Source: an uncultured Rhizobiaceae group bacterium
GTDB lineage: Bacteria > Pseudomonadota > Alphaproteobacteria > Rhizobiales > Rhizobiaceae
DNA length: 64,000 nucleotides
Assembly: GCA_937958815.1 (NCBI GenBank)
Contig: CALGMR010000008.1
Span: 88,762 to 152,761, forward strand
Reading direction: 5' to 3'
Below the pieces are notes generated by a model, which saw only the letters and a program-made list of their open reading frames with translations, had not been told where the DNA came from and did no database searches. A program made the position numbers and the translations under genes. Of the stretch, positions 53,914 to 63,157 are shown piece by piece; position 1 is the stretch's first letter, and each line of letters opens with the position of its first letter.

Positions 53914-54753
53914 ATGCCCAACCGATCAGGAAAAATTGCCTTTCAAGGCGAGCCCGGAGCCAATTCAGACACGGCGTGCCGCAATGTTTATCCAAATATG
54001 GAGCCTGTTCCCTGCCCAACTTTTGAGGACGCCTTTGAAGCCTTGAAATCGGGCACCACCGATTTGGCCATGATCCCTATTGAAAACACTTTGGCAGGCC
54101 GTGTGGCCGATATTCACTCCCTTTTGCCAGAGTCAGGGCTTCACATTATTGGCGAATATTTTCTTCCGATTCATTTCCAGCTCATGGCGTTGCCTGGTGT
54201 GGAGATGAAAGATATCGAGACCGTTTATTCCCATGTTCACGCGTTGGGCCAGTGCCGAAAGGTTGTTCGCGACAATGGCTGGAAGGGTGTAGTCGCAGGC
54301 GATACAGCAGGCGCTGCACGCATGATCGCTGACAATGGTGACCGCAAAGCCGCTGCCTTGTCTCCCTATCTGGCCGCTGAACTTTACGGAATGAATATTC
54401 TACAGGAAAATGTGGAAGACGCCGAACACAATGTGACGCGTTTTGTCATTCTATCGCGTACGCCGGAAACGCCCGATGTGGATGCTGGGCCCGCTGTGAC
54501 GACCTTTGTGTTTCGCGTGCGTAATGTACCAGCCGCGCTGTATAAAGTGATGGGTGGGTTTGCGACCAATGGCGTCAACATGACCAAATTAGAAAGCTAT
54601 CAAGGCGGCACGTTCAAAGCGACAATATTTTATGCCGATATTGAAGGGCATCCAGATCAGCAGAATGTGAAATATGCGTTGGAAGAGATGGACTTCTTCT
54701 CTTCGGAAAAAACCATTCTAGGTGTTTATCCTGCAGCACCGGAACGGCATTGA
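53914..54753 (+). CDS. pheA: Prephenate dehydratase PheA
   Basis: This 279-residue monofunctional enzyme converts prephenate to phenylpyruvate for phenylalanine synthesis. The catalytic domain starts KIAFQGEPGANSDTACRNV and contains the substrate block LAMIPIENTLAGRVADI and NVTRFVILSR. A C-terminal ACT domain (about 195-275; NVPAALYKVMGGFATNGVNMTKLESY) should mediate feedback by phenylalanine. ATG 53914 lies directly after the kdsB stop; in-frame codons upstream overlap kdsB. Confidence 0.95.
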   Translation: MPNRSGKIAFQGEPGANSDTACRNVYPNMEPVPCPTFEDAFEALKSGTTDLAMIPIENTLAGRVADIHSLLPESGLHIIGEYFLPIHFQLMALPGVEMKDIETVYSHVHALGQCRKVVRDNGWKGVVAGDTAGAARMIADNGDRKAAALSPYLAAELYGMNILQENVEDAEHNVTRFVILSRTPETPDVDAGPAVTTFVFRVRNVPAALYKVMGGFATNGVNMTKLESYQGGTFKATIFYADIEGHPDQQNVKYALEEMDFFSSEKTILGVYPAAPERH

Positions 54754-54773
54754 TAGATTTTCGCTGATTTGAT

Positions 54774-56198
54774 CTAGATGGTGCCGAGTGCCCACGGGCC
54801 ATGATGCGCACCCTCTTGGTCCAAACGACCAAATGAGTGTGCGCCAAAATAATCCCGCTGCCCTTGAATCATATTTGCCGTGCCGCGCGCTGTGCGCATT
54901 GTGTCAAAGTAAGAAAGCGCCGCTGACAAGGCTGGAACTGGCGTTCCATAGGTTGCAGCAACAGCCACCACTTTGCGCAATCCGCCATGGGTTGCTTTCA
55001 TCCTTTCAGCAAACGCATTTGCGAACATGAGGTTTTGATCAGCATCTTTCTTCAGCGCGGTCGCCATATCGTCCAACATGGCAGAGCGAATAATGCAGCC
55101 TTCGCGCCAAACTTCTGCAATCTCTGGAAGCGGTAGGTTCCAGCCATAGTCATCAGAGGCACGGTCCAGCATGGCAAAGCCTTGAGCGTAGCAAGCGACC
55201 TTTCCTGCCAAAAGGGCTTGTTCAAGCACATCAAGCGAAAGTTCATCGCGGTTGATTGATTGTGGTGCAGCGCCAAATATATCTTCACCTGTTTTGCGCT
55301 CGCTCAAGCGCGAGGATAAATTGCGCGCAGCGACAGCCGCATCAATAGCTGTGACCGGTGAGGCGCGATGAAGCGCTTCAATTGCCGTCCAACGGCCTGT
55401 GCCCTTCTGCCCTGCACTGTCGAGAATGACGTCCAACATGGGTTTGCCCGTTTTCTCATCCACTGCTTTTGCAACTTCTGCAGAAATCTCAATGAGATAA
55501 GATTGCAAAGGGCCATCGTTCCATTTGCTGAACACATCGCCAATTTCCGAAGCGCCCATGGCAAACCCATCGCGCATGATGCCATAGACTTCTGCAATCA
55601 TTTGCATGTCCGCATATTCGATGCCGTTGTGAACCATTTTTACATAATGGCCTGCCCCTGCTTCCCCCATATAGGTGGCGCAGGGTTGACCTTCGAATTT
55701 GGCTGAAATCGCTTCCAATACCGGAGCCATACGATCCCATGCCGGACGATCACCACCGCCCATGATGGAGGGGCCGTTGCGTGCGCCCACTTCGCCACCA
55801 GAAACACCAATGCCCAAGAACATTTCGACATTGTTTTGCGCATTTTCTGCACGGCGATTGGTGTCATCAAAATTGGCATTGCCTGCATCAATGATCATGT
55901 CATCTTTGTCGAGCAATGGCCTCAGGGCTTCAATTTGTGCATCAACAACACCACCGGCAGGCACCATAAGAATGATGTTGCGCGGCGGTTTAATGCTTGA
56001 AACGAACTCTTTCAAGGTTTCAGTTGGTGTCAATTGGCTGGCCAGATCACCGGCATTTGCAAAGAACTTTTGGGTCACGGAATATGTGCGATTGTAAACT
56101 GCAAGGGGAAAACCCTTTTCTGCAATATTGAGCGCGAGATTCGCTCCCATGGTTCCAAGCCCTAACAAGCCGATAGATGGAAGATCAGATTGAGCCAT
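54774..56198 (-). CDS. gnd: 6-phosphogluconate dehydrogenase (decarboxylating)
   Basis: Gnd oxidises 6-phosphogluconate to ribulose 5-phosphate and CO2 with NADP, in the pentose phosphate pathway. It has 474 residues. The Rossmann start is IGLLGLGTMGANLALN, and the active-site region is GVSGGEVGARNGPSIMGGG, with catalytic Lys in HYVKMVHNGIEYADM. The C-terminal QRDYFGAHSFGRLDQEGAHHGPW is typical. ATG 56198 (MAQSDLPS) is chosen; the open frame to 56246 passes through a run of nine T and is not conserved. It is convergent with pheA. Confidence 0.96.
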   Translation of the reverse strand: MAQSDLPSIGLLGLGTMGANLALNIAEKGFPLAVYNRTYSVTQKFFANAGDLASQLTPTETLKEFVSSIKPPRNIILMVPAGGVVDAQIEALRPLLDKDDMIIDAGNANFDDTNRRAENAQNNVEMFLGIGVSGGEVGARNGPSIMGGGDRPAWDRMAPVLEAISAKFEGQPCATYMGEAGAGHYVKMVHNGIEYADMQMIAEVYGIMRDGFAMGASEIGDVFSKWNDGPLQSYLIEISAEVAKAVDEKTGKPMLDVILDSAGQKGTGRWTAIEALHRASPVTAIDAAVAARNLSSRLSERKTGEDIFGAAPQSINRDELSLDVLEQALLAGKVACYAQGFAMLDRASDDYGWNLPLPEIAEVWREGCIIRSAMLDDMATALKKDADQNLMFANAFAERMKATHGGLRKVVAVAATYGTPVPALSAALSYFDTMRTARGTANMIQGQRDYFGAHSFGRLDQEGAHHGPWALGTI

Positions 56199-56373
56199 GG
56201 TGAACGCTTTCAAGGGAAAAGTTTTTTTTTCATTGTCTGCAAGCATCGGTGCGCTGACAAGGGCAGAAGCAAGTTATCGACTGCAATCCAAAGGAGTTAG
56301 CACCGCACACCTCACGAATTTGTGTTCTGCTCACCAATCACAAAGTAAACTTTTGGGTGTTAGAACCTTTTTC

Positions 56374-56688
56374 ATGTTTCGTCTGATCACTCTTCTTGCG
56401 CTTCTCGCAATTGTTTTTACGGCATCTGGGCTGCACAAGCTTGGTGGAGAGGCCCATGCTGCACACGTTGCGCATGTGGTAGAACAATCTCATTCAGTTG
56501 ATAGCGATTGTTGCGCTGAAACGACGAAAAAGAACCACAGCACCTGCATTGCGCCCTATATCGTTGCGTCGAACAACAGGCACTGTTTGTCCAATCAGCA
56601 AAATTCAATTTTCGTATTTCTTGACGACAACCATAGTGCTGGTGCCACTGCATCACCCCTGAAACGACCTCCAAGACTTGTTCTGTAA
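56374..56688 (+). CDS. Small secreted His/Cys-containing protein, function unknown
   Basis: This 104-residue product has a Sec-type leader (MFRLITLLALLAIVFTASGLHKLG). The short mature part has a His- and Cys-rich stretch (HAAHVAHVVEQSHSVDSDCC, then C and C further on) and ends SPLKRPPRLVL. His/Cys content hints at metal binding, as in small periplasmic proteins found near metal genes, but no such genes are here. The ribosome site is weak. It lies 60 bases upstream of the first L,D-transpeptidase. I rate this a probable gene of unknown role. Confidence 0.55.
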   Translation: MFRLITLLALLAIVFTASGLHKLGGEAHAAHVAHVVEQSHSVDSDCCAETTKKNHSTCIAPYIVASNNRHCLSNQQNSIFVFLDDNHSAGATASPLKRPPRLVL

Positions 56689-56748
56689 TCCATTATTTCC
56701 CGTTGGCTCTCCAACGCAATTTGTATTCAGTACCAGGAGGTCACGATC

Positions 56749-57345
56749 GTGATCAACAGACGTTCTCTTCTCGCAAGCGTATTCGCTTTCACCGCCATTC
56801 CAGCCAGCGCTTTGCTCACAAATGACGCATTGGCACACCACACCGGCAAACGACGCCGCAAGCGCAAGGCTTTTAAACTCGCACGTCGGTTTACACCCCA
56901 GCGTGTGCGCTTTTCAGGCTATCGTCCAGGCACTATCGTGGTCGATCCGCGCAACCACTATCTCTATCTTGTAGAAAGCCGCACACGCGCGCGCCGCTAT
57001 GGTGTGGGTGTTGGTAAAGCAGGTCTCGCGTTCCAAGGTTCAGCGGTTATTCGTCGCAAAGCAGAGTGGCCACGCTGGACACCAACAAAAAACATGATCC
57101 GTCGTGAACCTGCCAAATATGCAAGATACGCTGAAGGCGTGCCGGGTGGCCCTGGGAACCCATTAGGAGCTCGTGCGTTATATCTTTATAAAGGCAAGCG
57201 TGACACGCTTTTCCGTATTCACGGCACAACTCAGCCATGGTCAATCGGGCGCTCTGTGTCCAATGGATGTATTAGAATGCTCAACTCGCATGTGAAAGAC
57301 CTCTATAACCGCGTACCATTGGGTGCTCGCGTGGTGGTTCTGTAA
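56749..57345 (+). CDS. L,D-transpeptidase (YkuD family), first of a tandem pair
   Basis: This exported 198-residue enzyme crosslinks peptidoglycan or attaches proteins to it through L,D-peptide bonds. The start is GTG with a strong aggagg site 9 bases upstream. The leader MINRRSLLASVFAFTAIPAS contains a twin Arg and may use Tat. A very basic linker (GKRRRKRKAFKLARRF) follows. The YkuD domain spans about 60-198, with catalytic His in LFRIHGTTQPWSIG and Cys in VSNGCIRML. Its stop overlaps the start of its paralogue by one base (TAATG). Confidence 0.92.
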   Translation: MINRRSLLASVFAFTAIPASALLTNDALAHHTGKRRRKRKAFKLARRFTPQRVRFSGYRPGTIVVDPRNHYLYLVESRTRARRYGVGVGKAGLAFQGSAVIRRKAEWPRWTPTKNMIRREPAKYARYAEGVPGGPGNPLGARALYLYKGKRDTLFRIHGTTQPWSIGRSVSNGCIRMLNSHVKDLYNRVPLGARVVVL

Positions 57346-58055
57346 TGATTAAAGACAACTCTCATGACGTCGGCTCTCTTCAGCGTCGACAATTTCTATC
57401 AGCCGGAGCAAGTGCAGCAGCGCTTGCTTTGACTGGCTGCGCCATTCCACGGGATCCAGGTGTGGAACGTCGACGCCTTTTGACTGCCAAAAGAGAACGG
57501 GATACCCGTTTCTATCGTGAGATTTACGGCCCGATAAGCAACGAACAGTTTCCTATACCTGCAGTCCGCTTGGATGTTGTGAAGCCCAAATTTTGGCGCT
57601 TGGAAGTTCCGAACACCACCGGAGAAGCGCCCGGAACGATTGTGGTGAATACAAAGACATTCCATCTGTTCTTCACACAGGAAAATGGCACGGCTATGCG
57701 CTATGGTGTTGGATTGGGTCGAGCAGGATTTGAATGGTCGGGCCGCGCTCGTGTCGCTTGGAAACGGGCTTGGCCAAAATGGACACCACCTGCAGAAATG
57801 ATCGAACGGGAACCGGAGCTTGAAAAGTGGAGTGCAGCCAATGGCGGCATGCCGCCGGGTATTGAAAATCCACTCGGTGCTCGTGCGCTTTATATTTTTG
57901 AAGGCGGTGTTGATACTCTTTATCGCATTCACGGATCACCGGAAGATTTCAGCATCGGAAAGGCGGTTTCCAGTGGCTGCGTGCGCATGCTCAATCACGA
58001 CATAATCGATCTTTACAAACGCGTGCCCAACGACACACCCATCGTGGTTCTATAG
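57345..58055 (+). CDS. L,D-transpeptidase (YkuD family), second of a tandem pair, lipoprotein-like
   Basis: This 236-residue paralogue of the preceding enzyme shares the order VVN/VVDP ... GVGLGRAGF ... WPKWTPPAEMIEREP ... NPLGARALYIF. The catalytic pair is His in LYRIHGSPEDFSIG and Cys in VSSGCVRML. The leader has a twin Arg (SLQRRQFLSAGASAAALALTGC) and a lipobox with Cys near residue 32, so it could be a Tat-exported lipoprotein. The two enzymes would then act from different positions in the envelope. Confidence 0.92.
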   Translation: MIKDNSHDVGSLQRRQFLSAGASAAALALTGCAIPRDPGVERRRLLTAKRERDTRFYREIYGPISNEQFPIPAVRLDVVKPKFWRLEVPNTTGEAPGTIVVNTKTFHLFFTQENGTAMRYGVGLGRAGFEWSGRARVAWKRAWPKWTPPAEMIEREPELEKWSAANGGMPPGIENPLGARALYIFEGGVDTLYRIHGSPEDFSIGKAVSSGCVRMLNHDIIDLYKRVPNDTPIVVL

Positions 58056-58157
58056 CTGATATAACAGACTATGAATAACCTCGAGCTGACCCGCTGGAGC
58101 AGTTCGAAGAGCAGGTTGGTTTTCACAATCCATCAAATGGATAGTGAAAACTTCGCA

Positions 58158-59696
58158 TCAGTGTGGCAGCAAAATATTAAACTCAGAGCGGATGCGCTTT
58201 TCTGCTTCGGTCGAAATGTAGTTGGGGTGATGACTTTCCAAGGTGTTCTTGGCGATTTCTTTCGCGCGCATCCAAGCGTCTTTTTGGCCGTTTTCTTCCC
58301 AAGTAACAGGCGGATCACGATCCGCCACTTTGGGGTAAAAATAGTCTCGCTCCATGGCCGCAATTGTATGGCCACCGCCCAAAAAATGGCCCTCTTTTAG
58401 AACAGAGTCGCAAATCACATCAAAGCCGAGCGTGTCTTCATTCACTTCAATGCCGCGCAATGTTCGATAGATCAAAGAATGCATTTCATCGTCCAGCACG
58501 AAGGCTTCAAAACTTGCCCCTAAGAGCGACGCCGTCATGCCAGAAGATTCATAAATTAGGTTTCCGCCTGACAAGCCTGCAGCCAAGGCTGATATGCCTT
58601 TTTCAACCCCATATTGTGCATCAATAGCCTTTGCATCGGTCATGGAGCTGGCCACACCCGACGGTAGGTTGAGCCAGTTGGAAATCTGGGCGGATGCTGC
58701 ATTCATGACGGATATTTCTCCTCCGCCGCCAACGAATGAACCGGTGCGAAGGTCCACCACCAAAGGCCAGTTTGAAAAGACCATCGGATATCCGGGTTGA
58801 AACACATTCACCATGATGAGACTTGCCAATGTTTCGGCCAGCGATTGCGCCAAAAACCCCGCCAGTGTGGCGGGAGCTGTTGCCCCCGACTGCGCCGCTG
58901 TGATGCACGAAATTGGCATGCCATGTTTCATGCAGGCCAACGTGACTTCCACCGCATCCTCGCCATAGCGCATGGGAGAAATGACCGGACTGATATGGGC
59001 CTTTAAGAAAGGTGTTTTGGAGAATTGTTCCGGCCCACCATTGCCCCCCATGGCGATGGAGATCATGCGCATGATCGGGTCCACATGTTCGGCCACTGTA
59101 AAAGATGTGGCGACAGGTTTGGTCGTTCCCTTTAAGAGTGCGAACACCGTGTTCACATCCAAGTCGAGAATATCTGGTAAATCCGTTGCAACACAGCACC
59201 GTGTGAACCAACTCACATTGGTCAGCGTGTCTTGCAATCGCGTGAAGTCATACAAGTCTTGCAGGGTTGATGGCCGATAACTGGCGCTGTCCATATCAAG
59301 CGTTTGAACGGCGGCACCACCTGTTCCAAAGTGAACACGATCTCCGCCCACAAAGATGGAGCGGCCGGGGTCGCGACCGTGAAAGGTGAATTCTTTGGCC
59401 GCAACACCGATGATTTTTTCAACCATTTCGCGCGGGAACAGAATGCGCTCACCCGCCTTGGTGGCGCCACATTTGAGCAATTGCTTTTCAAGCACCTCTG
59501 GCACTTCACCCATGCCCAGTTCCGACAGCAAACGAAGAGCGGTGGCGTAGATCGCTTCAATTTCACTTTGACTAAGAGGCTTGTAGCGCCCGCCAAGTTG
59601 ACCCGGGGGGCATGGGTTCTCAGCAGGTGGCAAGTTGCGCAAAGCCACTCGGCTTGCGCGTCCTCCTGCTCTTCTGGAAGTTGTTTGATGTGTCAT
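58158..59696 (-). CDS. Trimethylamine methyltransferase-family (MttB-like) protein
   Basis: This 512-residue protein is of the MttB superfamily (COG5598), TIM-barrel methyltransferases that move a methyl group from a quaternary or tertiary amine to a corrinoid protein. Family blocks include FHGRDPGRSIFVGGDRVHFGTGG and SCITAAQSGATAPATLAGFL. The reading frame has no internal amber codon, so it is a non-pyrrolysine member, like the glycine betaine methyltransferase MtgB. No corrinoid protein or reactivase is encoded nearby. The N-terminus is Arg-rich (SRRAGGRASRVALR). It is convergent with the L,D-transpeptidase operon. The substrate is unknown. Confidence 0.9.
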   Translation of the reverse strand: MTHQTTSRRAGGRASRVALRNLPPAENPCPPGQLGGRYKPLSQSEIEAIYATALRLLSELGMGEVPEVLEKQLLKCGATKAGERILFPREMVEKIIGVAAKEFTFHGRDPGRSIFVGGDRVHFGTGGAAVQTLDMDSASYRPSTLQDLYDFTRLQDTLTNVSWFTRCCVATDLPDILDLDVNTVFALLKGTTKPVATSFTVAEHVDPIMRMISIAMGGNGGPEQFSKTPFLKAHISPVISPMRYGEDAVEVTLACMKHGMPISCITAAQSGATAPATLAGFLAQSLAETLASLIMVNVFQPGYPMVFSNWPLVVDLRTGSFVGGGGEISVMNAASAQISNWLNLPSGVASSMTDAKAIDAQYGVEKGISALAAGLSGGNLIYESSGMTASLLGASFEAFVLDDEMHSLIYRTLRGIEVNEDTLGFDVICDSVLKEGHFLGGGHTIAAMERDYFYPKVADRDPPVTWEENGQKDAWMRAKEIAKNTLESHHPNYISTEAEKRIRSEFNILLPH

Positions 59697-59822
59697 GCGT
59701 GGAGAGCATCATCAAAACTGATATAGCGCAACCAAAACATGCAAGACTTCACAGTGTCGACAAAGAACACTTGCAATAGATTGACTGCGCCCAAACCTGA
59801 AGTCTGGGCGCAGAGTTGATGT

Positions 59823-60515
59823 CTAGTCTGTTGCGAAACAGTATAACAAACCTGCGCCGCCTGTTCTTGGCAAATCAGCTTCGCCGCACCCTGCAGAACC
59901 ATGCGCAGAATTCCACGAAATCATGTTGCGTGATTTGTTCAAACCCACGCGATCATGGTGACCAACAATGGCAGAGCCTTTGCCGTTTTTGGTCCAGTTG
60001 CCGCATGTTGTGTCTCCACCAGCGGTCGAGAAATGGCCGTTGGAATCTGTACCGGTTAGAATGTCATGCTGGTTTGGCTTTTCGCCTCGGCCTTTGATCT
60101 GATTGCCATTTTCATCAAGCCCGGTTTGCAAAGTGATGTTCACATTGTCGCTGTGGAGATCATCGACGTCTTTCGCAATCAAAACACCTTTGGCGTTGTG
60201 CCATGGTCCTGAACCGATGCGGTCTCTCGCGCTGATGCCGTTTGTTACTTTTGGAGTACCGCTGCTGCGATCAATCACCATGCTGGTGCTCAGATAAGCC
60301 GCCCAATTTTTCGTCGAGCCAGCCGCTTTAGCAAGGGTCGTGCAATGGGCATCAGCACCTTTGAGCCCTCCAAAGTTAGCTCCATCTCCACCACCGTCAC
60401 TGGTGATGAAGAACGACATTTTTTCGGCTGATTGCGCATGGCTGGCAAAAACTCCAGCTCCCATCGTCAAAGCGAATGCCGCAGCAAACGCAGACAGTTT
60501 AAGTGTCTTATCCAT
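59823..60515 (-). CDS. Secreted C-type-lectin/endostatin-like domain protein
   Basis: This 230-residue exported protein has a Sec leader (cut near FASHAQSA, about 29). It then has a domain beginning FFITSDGGGDGANFGGLKGADAHCTTLA. That pattern (new secreted item, GLxGAD-x-C-x-x-L-A, then NWAAYLS) is seen in bacterial lectin-like/endostatin-like repeats such as DUF1554 proteins. Four Cys are placed to form two disulfides (AHC, TTCGNW, AGCGEA, LYCFATD). It is a single gene between ybaB and the MttB-like gene. A cell-surface or secreted binding role is plausible; the ligand is unknown. Confidence 0.72.
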   Translation of the reverse strand: MDKTLKLSAFAAAFALTMGAGVFASHAQSAEKMSFFITSDGGGDGANFGGLKGADAHCTTLAKAAGSTKNWAAYLSTSMVIDRSSGTPKVTNGISARDRIGSGPWHNAKGVLIAKDVDDLHSDNVNITLQTGLDENGNQIKGRGEKPNQHDILTGTDSNGHFSTAGGDTTCGNWTKNGKGSAIVGHHDRVGLNKSRNMISWNSAHGSAGCGEADLPRTGGAGLLYCFATD

Positions 60516-60608
60516 TGTCTTTCTCCCATAAGTTAAAGTGCAAAAACGCTAAGTCAGCGCGGGAGACACGTCCAATCATTCCAAGATCACGTATTTGAGA
60601 GCAGCAGT

Positions 60609-60932
60609 CTAAAAAGGCATTTTGAAGCCGGGAGGGATGGGCAGGCCAGATGTGAGCTCGGCTGTTTTCTCACGGGCAGCTTCTTCAGCGCGTTCTTTTG
60701 CTTGGTTGTGAGCGGCGACAATGAGGTCTTCCAGAATTTCGCCTTCGTCCTCTTTCAGCATTGACGGGTCGATTTTCACGCCTTTCATCACACCTTTGCC
60801 TGTGAGCGTGACTGTCACCATGCCACCGCCTGAAGTTCCTTCAGCTTCCAACTCTTCAAGCTCGGCCTGCATGTCCTCCATCTTGGACTGCATTTCTTTG
60901 ACCTTGCCCATCATACCCATGATGTCTTTCAT
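60609..60932 (-). CDS. ybaB: YbaB/EbfC nucleoid-associated protein
   Basis: YbaB/EbfC is a small dimeric DNA-binding protein. The 107-residue chain has the N-terminal coiled helix [24 protein letters not shown]. The beta core [25 protein letters not shown] and a C-terminal helix with [12 protein letters not shown] follow. It lies 68 bases after dnaX on the same strand, the usual dnaX-ybaB order; recR, which normally follows, is missing here. Confidence 0.95.
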   Translation of the reverse strand: MKDIMGMMGKVKEMQSKMEDMQAELEELEAEGTSGGGMVTVTLTGKGVMKGVKIDPSMLKEDEGEILEDLIVAAHNQAKERAEEAAREKTAELTSGLPIPPGFKMPF

Positions 60933-61000
60933 CGTATTTCAACTTTCACTTTGAGGGGACGTAACGTCCGAATTTCTACATTGCATTTTGGCCAACCGGC

Positions 61001-62965
61001 TTAAAAATAATCGTCGAGACCACCCGCACCAGGATCGCCTGCTTCATTGGAAGCCTCCAGCGCATTGTCGTCGTCTATGTCTTCGCTCGCATCGGGATTT
61101 TCAAGAGCTGCTTCTAAAACCGCGCTTTCATCCAATCCATCGGTCGCATCTGCATTTGGGAAACGCACATCTACAATTTTCGATTTTGGAAAGGCCTTCA
61201 AAATCGCTGCGACCGTAGGATCAGCTGCTGCATCGCTGAAGTGCTTTTCGCGCGTGGCCACTTCCACTTCTTTTATTGTCGCTTCGCCAACCGCTTCGCT
61301 GGTTTGAACGTCCCAAGCTTCTCCCGTCCATTCGCGCAAACGCGACTGCAGGATTTGAACAATATCTTTGGGCGGGTTGCCGACAGGACAGAACTCGATG
61401 CGACCCGGGGCAAATTCAATCTGACTGAAATTGTTGCGCAACATAAGCTTGAAACGAATATCGCGTTTCTTCTCCGCCAAATTGAGCAAATCCTGAAATG
61501 TTTCAACTTTGTCAAAAACCGGTTTCAAATCAGGGGTCGAAACGGGTTGGGGCTGTGTCTCTTCTTGAGTTTGCGGCTGAACCATTTGAGAAGGTTGATT
61601 GTCCACCACCAAAGCTGGTCCACCATTGGCGACTTGTTTCATCGTGGTTCCGCTGCCGCCCGCATTCATAGAACCAGATGCGACCGCCGTTGCACCGCCC
61701 CCACTATGGGTGCCGCCATGGTTGCTGCCCTGGGTGCCAACCTGGGTGCCGCCGCCAGCACTTGAAGACACTGTACCCGCAGATTTTCCACCATCAGCCA
61801 GTGCTTTCAGCGCTTCATCAGGCGTCGGCAAATCTGCTGCATGGGTGATGCGCACCAATACCATATCTGCTGCGGCCAAAGGTCGAGAAGAAGCCTGCAC
61901 TTCGGCAATTCCCTTCAGCAACATTTGCCAGGCACGCCCCAAAATGCGCGGCGACAGTTTTTCTGCGAATGCCTTGCCACGTGTCTTTTCTTCTTCGCTC
62001 AAAGAAGGGTCGTTCAATGCGGTGTCCACATAACGTACGCGGGTTACGAAATGTACGAATTCTGCCAAATCCGTCAGGACAGTGGCAGGGTCGGCACCCA
62101 CATCATATTGTTCTTTAATTTCGGCAAGAGCGGCGGAAATATCGCCCTTCATCACGTGCTCAAAAAGATCAATCACACGCGCACGGTCAGCCAAGCCCAA
62201 CATCTGGCGCACTTCAACGGCTTCAATTTTGCCGCCACCACTGCCAGCGGAATGAGCAATCGCCTGATCCAGCAAAGACAAAGCATCGCGCACCGACCCT
62301 TCACCCGCACGGGCAATCATGGCCAAAGCTTCGTCTTCGGCTTCAATGTTTTCAAGCCCTGCGATTTTGCTCAGATGGGCCGTCATCTCTCCCGCCTCAA
62401 TACGACGCAAATCAAAACGTTGGCAGCGGGACAAAACAGTGATCGGCACTTTGCGGATTTCTGTTGTTGCAAAAATGAATTTCACATGTTCTGGCGGTTC
62501 TTCAAGTGTTTTCAGCAAGCCGTTAAAGGCCGCTGTCGACAGCATGTGAACCTCATCGATGATGTAGATTTTGTAGCGCGCAGACGCGGCGCGGTAATGT
62601 ACGCTTTCGATGATTTCACGGATGTCGCCCACACCGGTGCGAGATGCAGCATCCATTTCCATGACATCAACGTGGCGACCTTCCATGATCGCGACGCAGT
62701 TTTCACATTTGCCACAGGGTTCAGTCGTTGGGCCGCCGTTCCCATCTTCGCCGATACAGTTCATGCCCTTGGCGATGATCCGTGCGGTGGTGGTTTTACC
62801 CGTCCCGCGGATCCCCGTCATGATGAACGCTTGCGCGATACGGTCCGCTTCAAAGGCGTTTTTCAGCGTGCGCACCATTGCCGATTGCCCGACCAGGTCG
62901 GCAAACGTCTCGGGGCGGTACTTACGTGCGAGGACTTGGTACTTTGGGGTATCGGATTCGGTCAT
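61001..62965 (-). CDS. dnaX: DNA polymerase III gamma/tau subunit
   Basis: DnaX is the clamp-loader ATPase that also links polymerase and helicase. It has 654 residues. The AAA+ core contains YRPETFADLVGQ, Walker A GIRGTGKTT (about 51-59), a zinc site with CGKCENC, Walker B YIIDEVHML, and the SRC motif LSRCQRFDLRR. A Gly/Ser/Thr-rich linker (about 395-445) leads to a tau-like C-terminal domain. ATG 62965 (MTESDTPKYQVL) is chosen over a TTG two codons upstream. Confidence 0.96.
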   Translation of the reverse strand: MTESDTPKYQVLARKYRPETFADLVGQSAMVRTLKNAFEADRIAQAFIMTGIRGTGKTTTARIIAKGMNCIGEDGNGGPTTEPCGKCENCVAIMEGRHVDVMEMDAASRTGVGDIREIIESVHYRAASARYKIYIIDEVHMLSTAAFNGLLKTLEEPPEHVKFIFATTEIRKVPITVLSRCQRFDLRRIEAGEMTAHLSKIAGLENIEAEDEALAMIARAGEGSVRDALSLLDQAIAHSAGSGGGKIEAVEVRQMLGLADRARVIDLFEHVMKGDISAALAEIKEQYDVGADPATVLTDLAEFVHFVTRVRYVDTALNDPSLSEEEKTRGKAFAEKLSPRILGRAWQMLLKGIAEVQASSRPLAAADMVLVRITHAADLPTPDEALKALADGGKSAGTVSSSAGGGTQVGTQGSNHGGTHSGGGATAVASGSMNAGGSGTTMKQVANGGPALVVDNQPSQMVQPQTQEETQPQPVSTPDLKPVFDKVETFQDLLNLAEKKRDIRFKLMLRNNFSQIEFAPGRIEFCPVGNPPKDIVQILQSRLREWTGEAWDVQTSEAVGEATIKEVEVATREKHFSDAAADPTVAAILKAFPKSKIVDVRFPNADATDGLDESAVLEAALENPDASEDIDDDNALEASNEAGDPGAGGLDDYF

Positions 62966-63157
62966 TTGCAAAACCTATGCTGCCCGCTTGCCAAGGTCCA
63001 CTGCTGTGCGGTACACATTGCGTGCCTTTAGGGAGGCAATCAGGTTCGCGAAAAGCTGTATCCGGCACCCTTCACATATATTTTTGAATAGACCTGTTCG
63101 GTCTTTCTCATGCCCTGGTTAGCGGACTCTTGGGATATTTGGATGAGGAAGCCTGAT

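Noticed and set aside
56199..56373. Upstream open frame extending the small secreted protein back to 56197
   Set aside because: The leader peptide clearly begins at 56374; the upstream part crosses the reverse-strand gnd start region and a nine-T run and has no signal or family features.
58158..59696. Pyrrolysine-containing trimethylamine methyltransferase
   Set aside because: The frame is open without an in-frame amber codon and no pyl genes are present, so it is a non-pyrrolysine homologue.
61841..63031. Long forward-strand open frame (396 codons) opposite dnaX
   Set aside because: It lies entirely antisense to the clear dnaX gene, shows no recognisable domain and no good ribosome site; such shadow frames are common opposite codon-biased genes.
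62966..63157. Possible 4.5S (SRP) RNA next to dnaX
   Set aside because: The conserved GGTCAGG...GGAAGGAAGCAGCC core is absent on both strands in this gap; a weak 5-bp hairpin near 63090 is not enough.
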